Shown piece by piece: positions 1 to 11,198 of a DNA stretch of 64,000 bases. The DNA is from Haliovirga abyssi (GTDB taxonomy: Bacteria; Fusobacteriota; Fusobacteriia; Fusobacteriales; Haliovirgaceae), in NCBI RefSeq assembly GCF_030295325.1, contig NZ_AP027059.1, forward strand, positions 930,001 through 994,000, read 5' to 3'. How positions within the stretch are numbered: the stretch's first letter is position 1; each line of letters opens with the position of its first letter. The notes under the pieces are model-generated. The model searched no databases, was not told the DNA's origin, and saw only the letters and a list, made by a program, of their open reading frames with translations. Position numbers and translations under genes: made by a program.

Positions 1-543
1 GATACAATAAGTTTTTTTGAAAGATTATTTAAACTATCCAAAATAAAAATAAAATTTTCAGGAGGATTTCATCCGAGACCAAAATTTTCTTTTGGAGACC
101 CAGTCTCCTTAGGAGTGGCTATGTATAATGAACCACTTGATTTTGAAACATTAGAGGATATAAGTAATGATGAAATATTAAAAAGATTAAATGATGTGAC
201 TCCTAATGAATTTGATATTATAAAAGTAATTGATAGAGGAGATAAAAGTTCAATAGTAAAAGATTATGATTCAGTAAAATATAGCGTAGAATTTGAAACT
301 GTTGAAGATTTAAAAAAAATAGAATCAATAATAAAAAGAGACGAAATTATTGTAACAAAAGAAAAAAAAGGAAAAACTACTCAAAGAGATATAAAAAAAT
401 TTATAAGAAAATATGAAATAGATAATAATATTATGTTTTTATATTTAGAGAGAATATCTCCTAATGCAATTTTAAGATTAGAAGAATTATCAAAAGAATA
501 TATAATAAAAAGATGTGGATATATAGAAAAAAAGATATTATAA
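1..543 (+). CDS. Radical SAM-linked protein, DUF2344 (C-terminal part, 5' truncated)
   Basis: The frame is open from base 1, so the gene starts upstream of the window. An in-frame GTG at 115 is internal, because the residues before it already carry the family signature. Residues 21-40 read GGFHPRPK...FSFGDPVSLGVA, matching the FxPRPK...LPLGV pattern at the start of DUF2344 (TIGR03936) proteins. In other bacteria this domain follows, or is fused to, a B12-binding radical SAM protein, often close to rng, rplU or rpmA; that partner would lie to the left. The biochemical role is unknown. The gene ends 48 bp before serS and probably shares its transcript. Confidence 0.8.
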   Translation, partial: DTISFFERLFKLSKIKIKFSGGFHPRPKFSFGDPVSLGVAMYNEPLDFETLEDISNDEILKRLNDVTPNEFDIIKVIDRGDKSSIVKDYDSVKYSVEFETVEDLKKIESIIKRDEIIVTKEKKGKTTQRDIKKFIRKYEIDNNIMFLYLERISPNAILRLEELSKEYIIKRCGYIEKKIL

Positions 544-591
544 TTTTAGAATAAGAATTAGAGAATTTAAATTATATGGGAGGAATTATAG

Positions 592-2305
<1,714 letters not shown>

Positions 2306-2371
2306 TTTTGGAGTAGATTATAAAAAATGAGATTGATATTTATCTATTTTCGGATAAAAAATAAATATTTA

Positions 2372-2400
2372 TTGATTTTATGTTCTAAATTTGGTAAAAT
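2372..2400 (+). promoter_or_regulatory. Sigma-70-type promoter of fba
   Basis: TTGATT at 2372-2377 and TAAAAT at 2395-2400 are separated by 17 bp, about 43 bp upstream of the fba start codon. The long untranslated gap after the previous gene supports an independent transcript. Confidence 0.65.
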
Positions 2401-2442
2401 ATATAAAAGAAATTTATAACAAACTTAAAGGAGGACACAAAG

Positions 2443-3432
2443 ATGACAAGAAAATTTAATTACAAAGAGCTTGGTTTATCAAACACTAGAGAAATGTTTA
2501 AAAAAGCAAATGAAGAGGGTTATGCAGTTCCAGCATTTAATTTTAACAATATGGAACAAATGCAAGCTATTGTCGAAGCTTGTGCAGAAATGGGTTCACC
2601 AGTAATATTGCAAGTATCAAAAGGTGCAAGTAACTATATTGGACTAGAAATGGTACCATTTCTAGGAGAAGCAGCTGTATCATATGCAAGAGCTAAAGGG
2701 TCAGATATCCCAGTAGCATTACATCTTGATCATGGTCCAGATTTAGCAACAATAAAAGATTGTATAGATCATGGATTTTCATCAGTTATGATAGATGGAT
2801 CTCATTATGATTATGAAGACAATGTAAAATATACAAAAGAAGCTGTAGAATATGCTCATAAATTTGATGTAACAGTAGAAGGAGAACTTGGAGTATTAGC
2901 AGGAATAGAAGATGATGTAGAAGCAGAAGAACACGTTTATACTAAACCTGAAGAAGTAGAAGATTTCGTATCAAAAACAGGAGTTGATTCATTAGCAATT
3001 GCAATTGGAACTTCTCATGGTGCTCATAAATTTAAACCAGGTGATGATCCTAAATTAAGATTAGATGTATTAGCAGATGTAGAGAAAAAAATACCAGGAT
3101 TTCCAATAGTATTACATGGATCTTCAGCAGTACCTGCTAAATTCGTAAAAATGATAAATGAAAATGGTGGAAAAATAGCAGATGCAATAGGTATTCCAAA
3201 TGATCAATTAAGAGGAGCTACAAAATCAGCAGTTGCTAAAATTAATGTAGATACTGATGGAAGATTAGCATTTACAGCAGGAATAAGAAAAGTCTTTGCT
3301 GAGAATCCATCTGAATTTGATCCAAGAAAATATTTAGGACCAGCAAAAAAATTAATGAAAGATTATTATAAAGAAAAAATTCAAGATATATTTGGTTCAG
3401 AAGGAGCATATAAAAAAGCAGAAGTAAGATAA
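2443..3432 (+). CDS. fba: Class II fructose-bisphosphate aldolase
   Basis: Cleaves fructose 1,6-bisphosphate to DHAP and glyceraldehyde 3-phosphate in glycolysis, and the reverse in gluconeogenesis. The zinc and substrate motifs of the class II family are visible: HLDHGPD with the catalytic Asp and first His, GSHYDYEDNVKYT, a VEGELG strand, the IGTSHGAHK metal His, and LHGSSAVP. The 329-aa length suits the type B form. A strong AAAGGAGG site precedes the ATG. The gene has its own promoter and a rho-independent terminator. Catabolic high-level expression is inferred from these strong signals. Confidence 0.95.
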   Translation: MTRKFNYKELGLSNTREMFKKANEEGYAVPAFNFNNMEQMQAIVEACAEMGSPVILQVSKGASNYIGLEMVPFLGEAAVSYARAKGSDIPVALHLDHGPDLATIKDCIDHGFSSVMIDGSHYDYEDNVKYTKEAVEYAHKFDVTVEGELGVLAGIEDDVEAEEHVYTKPEEVEDFVSKTGVDSLAIAIGTSHGAHKFKPGDDPKLRLDVLADVEKKIPGFPIVLHGSSAVPAKFVKMINENGGKIADAIGIPNDQLRGATKSAVAKINVDTDGRLAFTAGIRKVFAENPSEFDPRKYLGPAKKLMKDYYKEKIQDIFGSEGAYKKAEVR

Positions 3433-3445
3433 ATAATATTTGATT

Positions 3446-3474
3446 AAGTCGGGTAAGTCCCGGCTTTTTCTTTT
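3446..3474 (+). terminator. Rho-independent terminator after fba
   Basis: An 8-bp stem (AAGTCGGG / CCCGGCTT, with one T-G pair) encloses a 5-nt loop, and an interrupted T tract follows. It begins 14 bp after the fba stop codon. Confidence 0.9.
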
Positions 3475-3548
3475 ATGTGAGGTTTTATGTTGAAAATGCT
3501 TATTCAGTGGTGTGTTGAGTATAGTTATTATGATTTTCATAGAAACTC

Positions 3549-3699
3549 TTTTATTTACTAGGAAAGTATAAATTTGTCTAGAAAATAATCTACGCCATTT
3601 TTTTGAAATATGCGATTTTTCAAAGCGAAATTTTTCAGAATCCAAAAATTTTGAAAAATATTTATGTCTTACCAGATGAAGCGTAGCTTATTTTTTTAT
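3549..3699. repeat. Dispersed intergenic repeat, family A, copy 1
   Basis: About 150 bp that is closely matched at 33209-33352 (same order: TACTAGGAAAGTATAAATTT, GAAAATAA..TACGCC, ATGCGATTTTTCAAA, AAATTTTTCAGAA, TATTTATG.CTTACC, AGATGAAGCGTAGCTTATTTTT). It contains inverted segments, for example GAAAATAA..TACGC against GCGTAGCTTATTTTT. It has no open reading frame of interest and no transposase. The 447-bp gap between fba and groES holds the fba terminator, this repeat, and the groE promoter with CIRCE. Confidence 0.8.
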
Positions 3700-3785
3700 T
3701 TGTAAGAATAAAAAATAAAAAGGTAGAATTTAGATATATATGGCAATATTTCAAAATAAACAGGTTTAAACTCGTATAATTACAG

Positions 3786-3814
3786 TTGACTATATTTTTA
3801 AATTGTTTTAATAT
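3786..3814 (+). promoter_or_regulatory. Housekeeping sigma promoter of groES-groL
   Basis: TTGACT at 3786-3791 and TAATAT at 3809-3814 with a 17-bp spacer. The predicted transcription start falls near 3821, so the CIRCE operator immediately follows in the leader. Confidence 0.8.
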
Positions 3815-3826
3815 ATGCGTATACAA

Positions 3827-3855
3827 ATCAGCACTCTTATGCGTTGAGTGCTGAT
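3827..3855. promoter_or_regulatory. CIRCE operator (HrcA binding site)
   Basis: A perfect inverted repeat, TCAGCACTC, nine bases, GAGTGCTGA, sits between the groE promoter and groES. This matches the CIRCE consensus TTAGCACTC-N9-GAGTGCTAA except for one symmetric change at the second base of each arm. In many bacteria HrcA binds this site and represses groESL until heat shock. hrcA itself is not in the window. Confidence 0.95.
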
Positions 3856-3879
3856 AAAAAAGTTAAGGAGGGAATAATT

Positions 3880-4152
3880 ATGAAAATTAAACCATTAGGA
3901 GACAGAGTGTTAGTAAAGTCTGTAGAAGTAGAAGTTAAGACAAAAAGTGGAATAGTGTTACCAGATACAGTATCAAAAGAAAAACCAACTTTAGGTGAAT
4001 TGGTAGCAGTAGGGGATGGAAAACTTGCAAGTGAACTTAATGTAGGGCAAAAAGTAATATTTGCTAAATATTCTGGGACAGAGATCAAAGATAATGATGA
4101 GAAATATTTAATTTTAAATTATAATGACCTATTAGCAATTGTAGAAGATTAG
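3880..4152 (+). CDS. groES: Co-chaperonin GroES
   Basis: Forms the heptameric lid of the GroEL folding chamber. The 90-aa protein begins MKIKPLGDRVLVK, the conserved GroES N-terminus, and retains the mobile loop (about residues 17-33, KTKSGIVLPDTVSKEKP) and the VGDGK and YLILNYNDLLAIVED segments. An upstream in-frame ATG at 3844 lies inside the CIRCE operator and lacks a ribosome binding site. The ATG at 3880 is preceded by AAGGAGGG and gives the family-standard start. It is co-transcribed with groL, 35 bp downstream. Confidence 0.97.
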   Translation: MKIKPLGDRVLVKSVEVEVKTKSGIVLPDTVSKEKPTLGELVAVGDGKLASELNVGQKVIFAKYSGTEIKDNDEKYLILNYNDLLAIVED

Positions 4153-4187
4153 AAAAAATTATTAAAAATTATGGAGGTGTATTTTAA

Positions 4188-5819
<1,632 letters not shown>

Positions 5820-5833
5820 TAATGTTTTTATTG

Positions 5834-5863
5834 GAGATGACTTATAATGAGTCATCTCTTTTT
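5834..5863 (+). terminator. Rho-independent terminator after groL
   Basis: A perfect 9-bp stem GAGATGACT / AGTCATCTC with a 7-nt loop, then TTTTT, starting 15 bp after the groL stop. Confidence 0.93.
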
Positions 5864-6061
5864 GATTTGTTAATGTTTTCAAATGTTGTATTAAATCAGA
5901 TATTGATATTTATTCTCGTAGAGTCAAATCCCTGTGTTTGTCCTCTTTTTTATTGTATATTAAAAGATTATTTTGTAATAATAAAAACTTATTTGTATAC
6001 AAAAAAAAGGAAATTTGAAAAAATTAAGTATATATTTATTAAGAAACAATTAAAAAATAGC

Positions 6062-6243
6062 GATGTTTTAAGTACTTTTATAATAAAATGTTTGACCCAC
6101 AAAAAGGTATTTAGTTTTCTTCATACCACTACATATAGTGTTCGAAAGCTTTTACGAAACTATATGTAGTGGTATGATTTTAGAAAACTACCTTTTTGGG
6201 GTCTAATCATAAAATATATAAAAGTTATTTTTTAAATGTTCGT
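6062..6243. repeat. Large hairpin (MITE-like) element between groL and the EAL gene
   Basis: A long imperfect inverted repeat. The inner 18-bp arms are perfect (CATACCACTACATATAGT at 6122-6139 against 6159-6176). The arms continue outward through AGTTTTCT/AGAAAACT, AAAAAGG/CCTTTTT and GACCC/GGGTC (6094-6203), and more loosely to the ends. The right end, read on the minus strand, is GAACATTTAAAAAATAACTTT, which matches the start of the 50-bp units found at 10.4, 22.5 and 42.8 kb. The rest of the 466-bp gap holds only the groL terminator and AT-rich sequence. It could be a non-autonomous mobile element or a structured RNA. Confidence 0.85.
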
Positions 6244-6285
6244 ATGAATAAAATTACAATAGTTTTTTAAGGGGTGGATAAGAAA

Positions 6286-8196
6286 ATGTTCGAATTAACG
6301 ATGATAAATAAAAAATATGAAATATTTATAAAAATGAAAGAAGATGGAACAATTATCGAAGAAAATTTAAATGATAAAAATTTATTGAATTTAATTTCTA
6401 ATTTCTGGAAGAAAAATAGTAAAGATAAAAAGATTATAATTATAAAAGAACAAACACGTGTTTTAGGGTTGTTTTATATTAAAAATTTAAAAGAAAATTA
6501 CATAGAAGTATATGGAACAAATATAGAACGAAGAGGTATATTATCGGAGAAAAGTGGGGATGTAATTTCTATATTTGACCAATTATTTAATAATTTGAAT
6601 ATGGGAATTATTGTGACAGATTCGGAAAAAAATGTAATAGGGATTAATAAATATGCATTAAAAAATAATTATAGTGATAATAAAGAGAGATTACTTTTAG
6701 ATGGAATAAAAGATATTAATGAATATGGTGAAAGTGATTTTGGAAAATGGAGAGAAAAAATTATAAAGGGTGAAAATAATAAGGCAAAAAATGAATTGTA
6801 CATTATTGGAATAATTAAAGATGAATATGGCGATATACAAAATTATTATAAAATTTATTCAGATATAACGCAAATAAAAAAAGAAGAAAAAAAGTTATCT
6901 TATATAACAGAGCATGATTTGTTAACAGGATTATTAAATAGAAATGGATTTTTAAACGAAATAAATATAAAAAGATTATTAAAAGAAGAATTTACTTTAA
7001 TTTTATTAGATATAGATGGATTTAAAAGGATAAATGATAGCGTAGGAAATTCAATTGGTGATAAAGTTTTGAGAGATATTTCAGATAGAATCGATAGAGT
7101 TATAGATGAAGATATTACATTTGGTAGAACTGGTGGAAATGAATTTGGTTTATTAATTAAATCAAATAATGAAAAAGAGGTAGTAGATTTTTTGAATACA
7201 ATAAAAAATTGTTTTGAAGAAAAGTTTGATTTATTAAACGGAGCTTATGGTAAAGATTCAGAAAAAATATTTTTAACAATAAGTGTTGGAGTTTCAATTT
7301 CTAAAAAAGATAATGGAACAAGTTTGATATTATTGAGAAATGCACAATCAGCTTTAAGAGAAGCAAAAAGATATGGTGGAAACAAAATTATATTTTATAA
7401 TAAAAATATAAAAACATATACTATTGAAAAAATAAGTATGGAAACAGATATAAAATTAGCAATACAAAATGATGAATTTATACTGTATTATCAACCTCAA
7501 ATAGATATAAAAAATAATAAAATCATAGGAGCAGAAGCGCTTGTAAGATGGCAACATCCGGAAAAAGGAATGATTTCTCCTGGAATATTTATACCTCTTG
7601 CAGAGGAATTAAAATTAATTAAAGATATTGATAGAATTGTAATGAGAAAAGGATTAAAAGATTTAGAGGAGTTAAATAAAAAGGGGTATAAAAATATAGT
7701 AATATCAATAAATTTATCTCCAGAATATTTTGAAGAAGAAAATTCAATAGATGAGATATTTCAAGAAGTAAATAGTGTAAAGGTAGATACATCAGATATA
7801 AAGTTTGAAATAACAGAAAGAAGTGCAATGGGAAAAGAGGAAGAAACAATTGTAAAAATGGAAAGGATAAAAGAGATGGGGTGTAAATTGGCAATAGATG
7901 ATTTTGGAACTGGGTATTCCTCATTAAGATATTTAGAACAATTTCCATTAGACACATTAAAAGTAGATATGAGCTTTGTAAAAAATATTACAACTAAAGA
8001 AAACTCAAAAAAAATTGTAGATGTAATAATAGCACTTGGACATACTTTAGGCTTTAATGTAATAGCAGAAGGAGCAGAAGAAAAAGAACAAGTGGAGTTA
8101 TTAAAAAAAATGGGATGTGATGAAATACAAGGATATTATTTTGCAAAGCCTATGCCAAAAGCTGAATTTATGAATTTTATAGATAATTGGAGGTAA
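6286..8196 (+). CDS. PAS-GGDEF(degenerate)-EAL cyclic-di-GMP phosphodiesterase
   Basis: Likely hydrolyses the second messenger c-di-GMP in the cytoplasm. There is no predicted membrane span. The order is an unassigned N-terminal region of about 90 residues, a PAS-like segment (about 97-200), a GGDEF domain whose signature is GGNEF (about 283-287), and an EAL domain with EALVRW (about 417), INLS, EITERS, IDDFGTGYSS (about 537) and LKVD. The metal and catalytic residues of EAL look intact, while GGNEF departs from GG(D/E)EF and may be only regulatory. The ATG at 6286, eight bases after AAGGGGTGG, is preferred to the GTG at 6274 inside that site. The next gene follows by one base. Confidence 0.88.
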   Translation: MFELTMINKKYEIFIKMKEDGTIIEENLNDKNLLNLISNFWKKNSKDKKIIIIKEQTRVLGLFYIKNLKENYIEVYGTNIERRGILSEKSGDVISIFDQLFNNLNMGIIVTDSEKNVIGINKYALKNNYSDNKERLLLDGIKDINEYGESDFGKWREKIIKGENNKAKNELYIIGIIKDEYGDIQNYYKIYSDITQIKKEEKKLSYITEHDLLTGLLNRNGFLNEINIKRLLKEEFTLILLDIDGFKRINDSVGNSIGDKVLRDISDRIDRVIDEDITFGRTGGNEFGLLIKSNNEKEVVDFLNTIKNCFEEKFDLLNGAYGKDSEKIFLTISVGVSISKKDNGTSLILLRNAQSALREAKRYGGNKIIFYNKNIKTYTIEKISMETDIKLAIQNDEFILYYQPQIDIKNNKIIGAEALVRWQHPEKGMISPGIFIPLAEELKLIKDIDRIVMRKGLKDLEELNKKGYKNIVISINLSPEYFEEENSIDEIFQEVNSVKVDTSDIKFEITERSAMGKEEETIVKMERIKEMGCKLAIDDFGTGYSSLRYLEQFPLDTLKVDMSFVKNITTKENSKKIVDVIIALGHTLGFNVIAEGAEEKEQVELLKKMGCDEIQGYYFAKPMPKAEFMNFIDNWR

Positions 8197-8197
8197 T

Positions 8198-8560
8198 ATG
8201 ATTAATTATAAAAAAATACAGTTAATTCATATAATAAAAAAAGAGTTAAACTTAAGTGATAAAGAGTATAGAGAAATTTTAAAAAATGCAGTGGGAGTTG
8301 AAAGTTCCAAAGAATTAGATGATATAAAATTTAATCTATTAATGAAATATTTTATAAAAACAAAGCATTATAAAAAAAACAGGAATAGCATAACTTTAAA
8401 ACAAAAATTATATATAAAATCTTTAATTAAAAAATTGCAATGGGATAATGAACATTTTGAGAATTTTTTAAAAAAGTACGAGCATATTAATAATTTAGAA
8501 AAATGTACAAAAGTCAAAGCTACTAATATAATAGTAGCTTTGAAAAATATATTGAAATAG
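8198..8560 (+). CDS. GemA/gp16-like (DUF1018) small protein
   Basis: A 120-aa basic protein. Residues 8-40 (HIIKKELNLSDKEYREIL, then a SSKELDDI segment) and the C-terminal LKQKLYIKSLIKKLQW and TKVKATNIIVALKNIL segments follow the two-part layout of phage Mu Gp16/GemA (DUF1018) proteins. Such proteins are usually phage-encoded regulators, but no phage genes lie nearby. The start is one base after the EAL gene, with GGAGG in the EAL stop region, so the two are translationally coupled. The call rests on recalled family pattern rather than a search, and the function is unknown. Confidence 0.55.
   Translation: MINYKKIQLIHIIKKELNLSDKEYREILKNAVGVESSKELDDIKFNLLMKYFIKTKHYKKNRNSITLKQKLYIKSLIKKLQWDNEHFENFLKKYEHINNLEKCTKVKATNIIVALKNILK
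8514..8543. terminator. Perfect 12-bp hairpin at the 3' end of the GemA-like gene; possible terminator for rqcH
   Basis: TCAAAGCTACTA and its exact complement flank a 6-nt loop. The hairpin is inside the + strand gene and has no T tract on that strand. On the minus strand, downstream of rqcH, it is followed by an interrupted T-rich stretch (CTTTTGTACATTTTT), so it could end rqcH transcripts coming the other way. Confidence 0.35.
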
Positions 8561-8632
8561 AATATGTCAAAAATAGTTGTTCGTTCATTATGGAAAATAG
8601 ATAAATATTATACATATGTTCCTAATATATTT

Positions 8633-10282
8633 CTAAATAGTATTACTAGGAGAAATATTAACTGAATGTTCGTTTGTATAAATAACAAATCCAGGCTTAG
8701 AACCGTTAGGTTTTTTAACATATTTTCTATAAGTATAATCTACATTAACTTTAGAATTTTCTTTGCCTCTAGAATAATATGCAGCAAGAGAAGCAGCTTT
8801 TAAAATAATATCTTCAGACAGCTCAAAATTTTTAGATTTAATAATAACATGACTTCCAGGTATATTTTTTGCATGTAACCAAATATCATTTTTAGAAGCA
8901 ATTTTAAATGTTAAATAATCATTAGCTTTATTATTTTTACCAACTAAAATTTCATAATTATCATCTATAGAAAATTTAAGTACAGCATTTTCTATTGGAA
9001 GTTTTTTTATCTTTTTTCTTTTCTTGTTGACCGATTTTTTAATATAATTATTTTCTATTAATTCTTCTTGAATAAATTTTAAATCTGCAATATCTTTTGC
9101 ATTTTCAATGGAATTTAATACTGAAAGTAAATAATCTATTTCATTTTCTATAACTTTTTTTCTTTCAATATTATAATTATATCCTCTTTTTAATTTGCTA
9201 AATTTATTGTAATATCTTTTTAAATTTTCTTGTGGAGAAACATTGCTTTTCAGTTCAATGTTAATGTCCAAATTATTATAAAAATCAAAAAGTTCTACAC
9301 TTTTCATACCCAAACGAATGGAATGTAAATTTGCAGCTAAAATATCGCCAATTTCTTTAAATTTATCATAATCAACATTTTTTTTAATAACAGAATCTAT
9401 ACTTTTTAAAATTTTACTGTTTTTTACTATTGCTGAATCAACTTTTTTTTCAATGGTTTTATATAAATTATTAAATTGATTAGAGTTGATAGTATTAAAA
9501 ATATATTCTTCTACCATTTCAGATATAGTATCAAAATATTTTTTTTCTAAATTTTCTATATCAAAATCATTTAATAAATAATCAAATATAAATCCATATT
9601 TTGCATTAGAATTTGCATATAAAATATTTGGATGAGTTTTCTTATTAAGAAATTCATCATAATTTTCTTTTAATAATAAAATGTTTTTAGCAGAAAATTT
9701 TCCTATTCCATCTATCTTATTTATAATCTCTTTTTCTGTATTTAAACTTTTTAATAAATTATCATCAACACTCTTAGGAGATATTTTGTTTTTTATAATT
9801 GGGAATTCATATTTTACTCCAGGAATTAAAGTTCTTAATCTATTTTCCTCTATAGAAAATCTTTTTAAAACATCTGTGATGAGATAATCTTCGTTAGTTA
9901 AAATTATATTACTATGTTTTCCCATTAATTCTAATATTAAATTTGAATTAATAGTGTTACCAAGCTCATTTATTTTGGAAAACTTAAATATTAAAATTCT
10001 GTCATAGTTAAATTGCAAAATATCATCTAAATTACTGTTTAATAAAAATTTTCTTAAAGTAAGTCCAAATAAAGGCTGAGAGTTTGGATTTTCCTCTTTT
10101 TTTGTAGATAAATACGCAATTGGCATATTCGGATTAGCTGATAAAACTAATTTTTGTTTTCCAAAATATATTGATAAAGAAAACTTATCTGTTTGGTATA
10201 ATTTAGATATTCTTTTGTTTTTTAAATTTTGTTTTAATTCATCTTTTATTCTTTCAAGAGCGAAACCATCTATATATAGCAT
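8633..10282 (-). CDS. rqcH: Rqc2/RqcH-type ribosome quality control protein (NFACT family)
   Basis: Binds obstructed 50S subunits carrying peptidyl-tRNA and directs C-terminal alanine tailing of stalled chains. Older names are fibronectin-binding protein A or FbpA. At 549 aa it has the NFACT-N domain (start IDGFALERIKDEL, with the DR dyad in NYDRIL near residue 110), a central coiled-coil and HhH-like region, and a C-terminal NFACT-R domain with DIWLHAKNIPGSHVII and AAYYSRGK near residues 465-510. AAGGTGG precedes the ATG. It is the only minus-strand gene in the window, convergent with the GemA-like gene and divergent from thyX. Confidence 0.93.
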   Translation of the reverse strand: MLYIDGFALERIKDELKQNLKNKRISKLYQTDKFSLSIYFGKQKLVLSANPNMPIAYLSTKKEENPNSQPLFGLTLRKFLLNSNLDDILQFNYDRILIFKFSKINELGNTINSNLILELMGKHSNIILTNEDYLITDVLKRFSIEENRLRTLIPGVKYEFPIIKNKISPKSVDDNLLKSLNTEKEIINKIDGIGKFSAKNILLLKENYDEFLNKKTHPNILYANSNAKYGFIFDYLLNDFDIENLEKKYFDTISEMVEEYIFNTINSNQFNNLYKTIEKKVDSAIVKNSKILKSIDSVIKKNVDYDKFKEIGDILAANLHSIRLGMKSVELFDFYNNLDINIELKSNVSPQENLKRYYNKFSKLKRGYNYNIERKKVIENEIDYLLSVLNSIENAKDIADLKFIQEELIENNYIKKSVNKKRKKIKKLPIENAVLKFSIDDNYEILVGKNNKANDYLTFKIASKNDIWLHAKNIPGSHVIIKSKNFELSEDIILKAASLAAYYSRGKENSKVNVDYTYRKYVKKPNGSKPGFVIYTNEHSVNISPSNTI

Positions 10283-10312
10283 AAAACCACCTTCTTAAAT
10301 AGTATTTTTCTT

Positions 10313-10341
10313 ATTCTATCAAATTATTTATAGTTTTACAA
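10313..10341 (-). promoter_or_regulatory. Promoter of rqcH
   Basis: On the minus strand TTGTAA (10341-10336) and TAGAAT (10318-10313) are 17 bp apart, about 30 bp upstream of the rqcH start codon. Its -35 box directly abuts the -35 box of the divergent thyX promoter. Confidence 0.6.
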
Positions 10342-10370
10342 TTGAATTTTAAAAATAAGTGTGATATAAT
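10342..10370 (+). promoter_or_regulatory. Extended -10 promoter of the thyX operon
   Basis: TTGAAT at 10342-10347, a 17-bp spacer ending in TGA, and a perfect TATAAT at 10365-10370. It is back to back with the rqcH promoter. A repeat unit (10415-10490) lies in the resulting thyX leader. Confidence 0.75.
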
Positions 10371-10414
10371 TGAAAGACTAAGGAATATAAACAGATATGA
10401 GAATATTGTTTTTA

Positions 10415-10490
10415 GGAACGTTTAAAAAATAAGTTTCTCATTTTTTGTTATAAAAACGCTTGAAGAACATTTAAAAAATAAAAACTATGG
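10415..10490. repeat. Family B 50-bp repeat: one full and one partial unit in the thyX leader
   Basis: GGAACGTTTAAAAAATAAG...TTGTTATAAAAACGCTTGAA, followed by the start of a second unit, GAACATTTAAAAAATAA. It matches the units at 22516-22717 and, on the other strand, at 42947-43046. It ends about where the thyX ribosome binding site GGAGGG begins, so it forms most of the 5' untranslated region. Confidence 0.8.
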
Positions 10491-10499
10491 AGGGAAAAA

Positions 10500-11198
10500 T
10501 TGAAAGTAGAACTTTTAAATTATACACCAAATCCTGAATTGACAATAGCACTTTCAGGTAGATTATGTTATTCAAAAGTTGGAATAGAAGAATTAAAAGA
10601 ACAACTAGATGAAGCATATATAAAAAGGATGATAAAACAGCTTGTAGAAAGCGGACATCATTCAACATTAGAGCATGTGAGTTTTACTTTTGGAGTAGAA
10701 GGAGTAAGTAGAGTTTTGACTCATCAATTAGTTAGACATAGAATAGGGGCTTCATATTCACAAAAATCTCAAAGATATGTTAAAGAAGGTCAATTTGAAT
10801 ATATAATTCCAAAAAGCTTTGAGGAAAAAGGGATGTCTGAAAAATTTAAAGAAAGAATGAAAGTTGTACAAGAGTGGTATAATGAAGCAATTGAAGCTGG
10901 AATAAAAGCTGAGGATGCAAGATTTTATCTTCCAAATGCTACTGAAACAAAGATAATCGTTACAATGAATGCAAGAGAATTAATCCATTTTTTTGATCAT
11001 AGATTATGTCAAAGAGCACAATGGGAAATTAGAGCAATGGCGGATGAAATGTTAGAAAAAGTAAAAGAAATTGCACCAAATTTATTTAAAAATGTAGGAC
11101 CAGGATGTGTAAATGGACCATGTCCAGAAGGAAAATTCACATGTGGGAAAATGAATGAAATGAGAGCTAAATATAGGGAGGGAAATATTAATGGGTAA
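10500..11198 (+). CDS. thyX: Flavin-dependent thymidylate synthase ThyX
   Basis: Makes dTMP from dUMP using methylenetetrahydrofolate, FAD and NADPH. The ThyX signature RHRIGASYSQKSQRY is at about residues 80-94, and HFFDHRLCQRAQWEIR carries the later conserved His/Arg residues. The 232-aa length is normal for the family. The start is TTG at 10500, six bases after GGAGGG; no ATG upstream is in frame. It overlaps the next gene by 8 bp. The folate partner folD is in this window at 49.8 kb. Confidence 0.96.
   Translation: MKVELLNYTPNPELTIALSGRLCYSKVGIEELKEQLDEAYIKRMIKQLVESGHHSTLEHVSFTFGVEGVSRVLTHQLVRHRIGASYSQKSQRYVKEGQFEYIIPKSFEEKGMSEKFKERMKVVQEWYNEAIEAGIKAEDARFYLPNATETKIIVTMNARELIHFFDHRLCQRAQWEIRAMADEMLEKVKEIAPNLFKNVGPGCVNGPCPEGKFTCGKMNEMRAKYREGNING

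Noticed and set aside
3397-3645. Minus-strand 82-aa frame downstream of fba
   Set aside because: It crosses the fba terminator and the family A repeat, and has no start signal or conserved features.
5822-6169. 115-aa open frame after groL
   Set aside because: It contains the groL terminator and most of the left arm and loop of the hairpin element, has no convincing ribosome binding site, and shows no family motif.
7619-7957. Minus-strand frame inside the EAL domain
   Set aside because: Leu/Phe-rich composition is typical of a shadow of AT-rich coding DNA, and it lies inside conserved EAL motifs.
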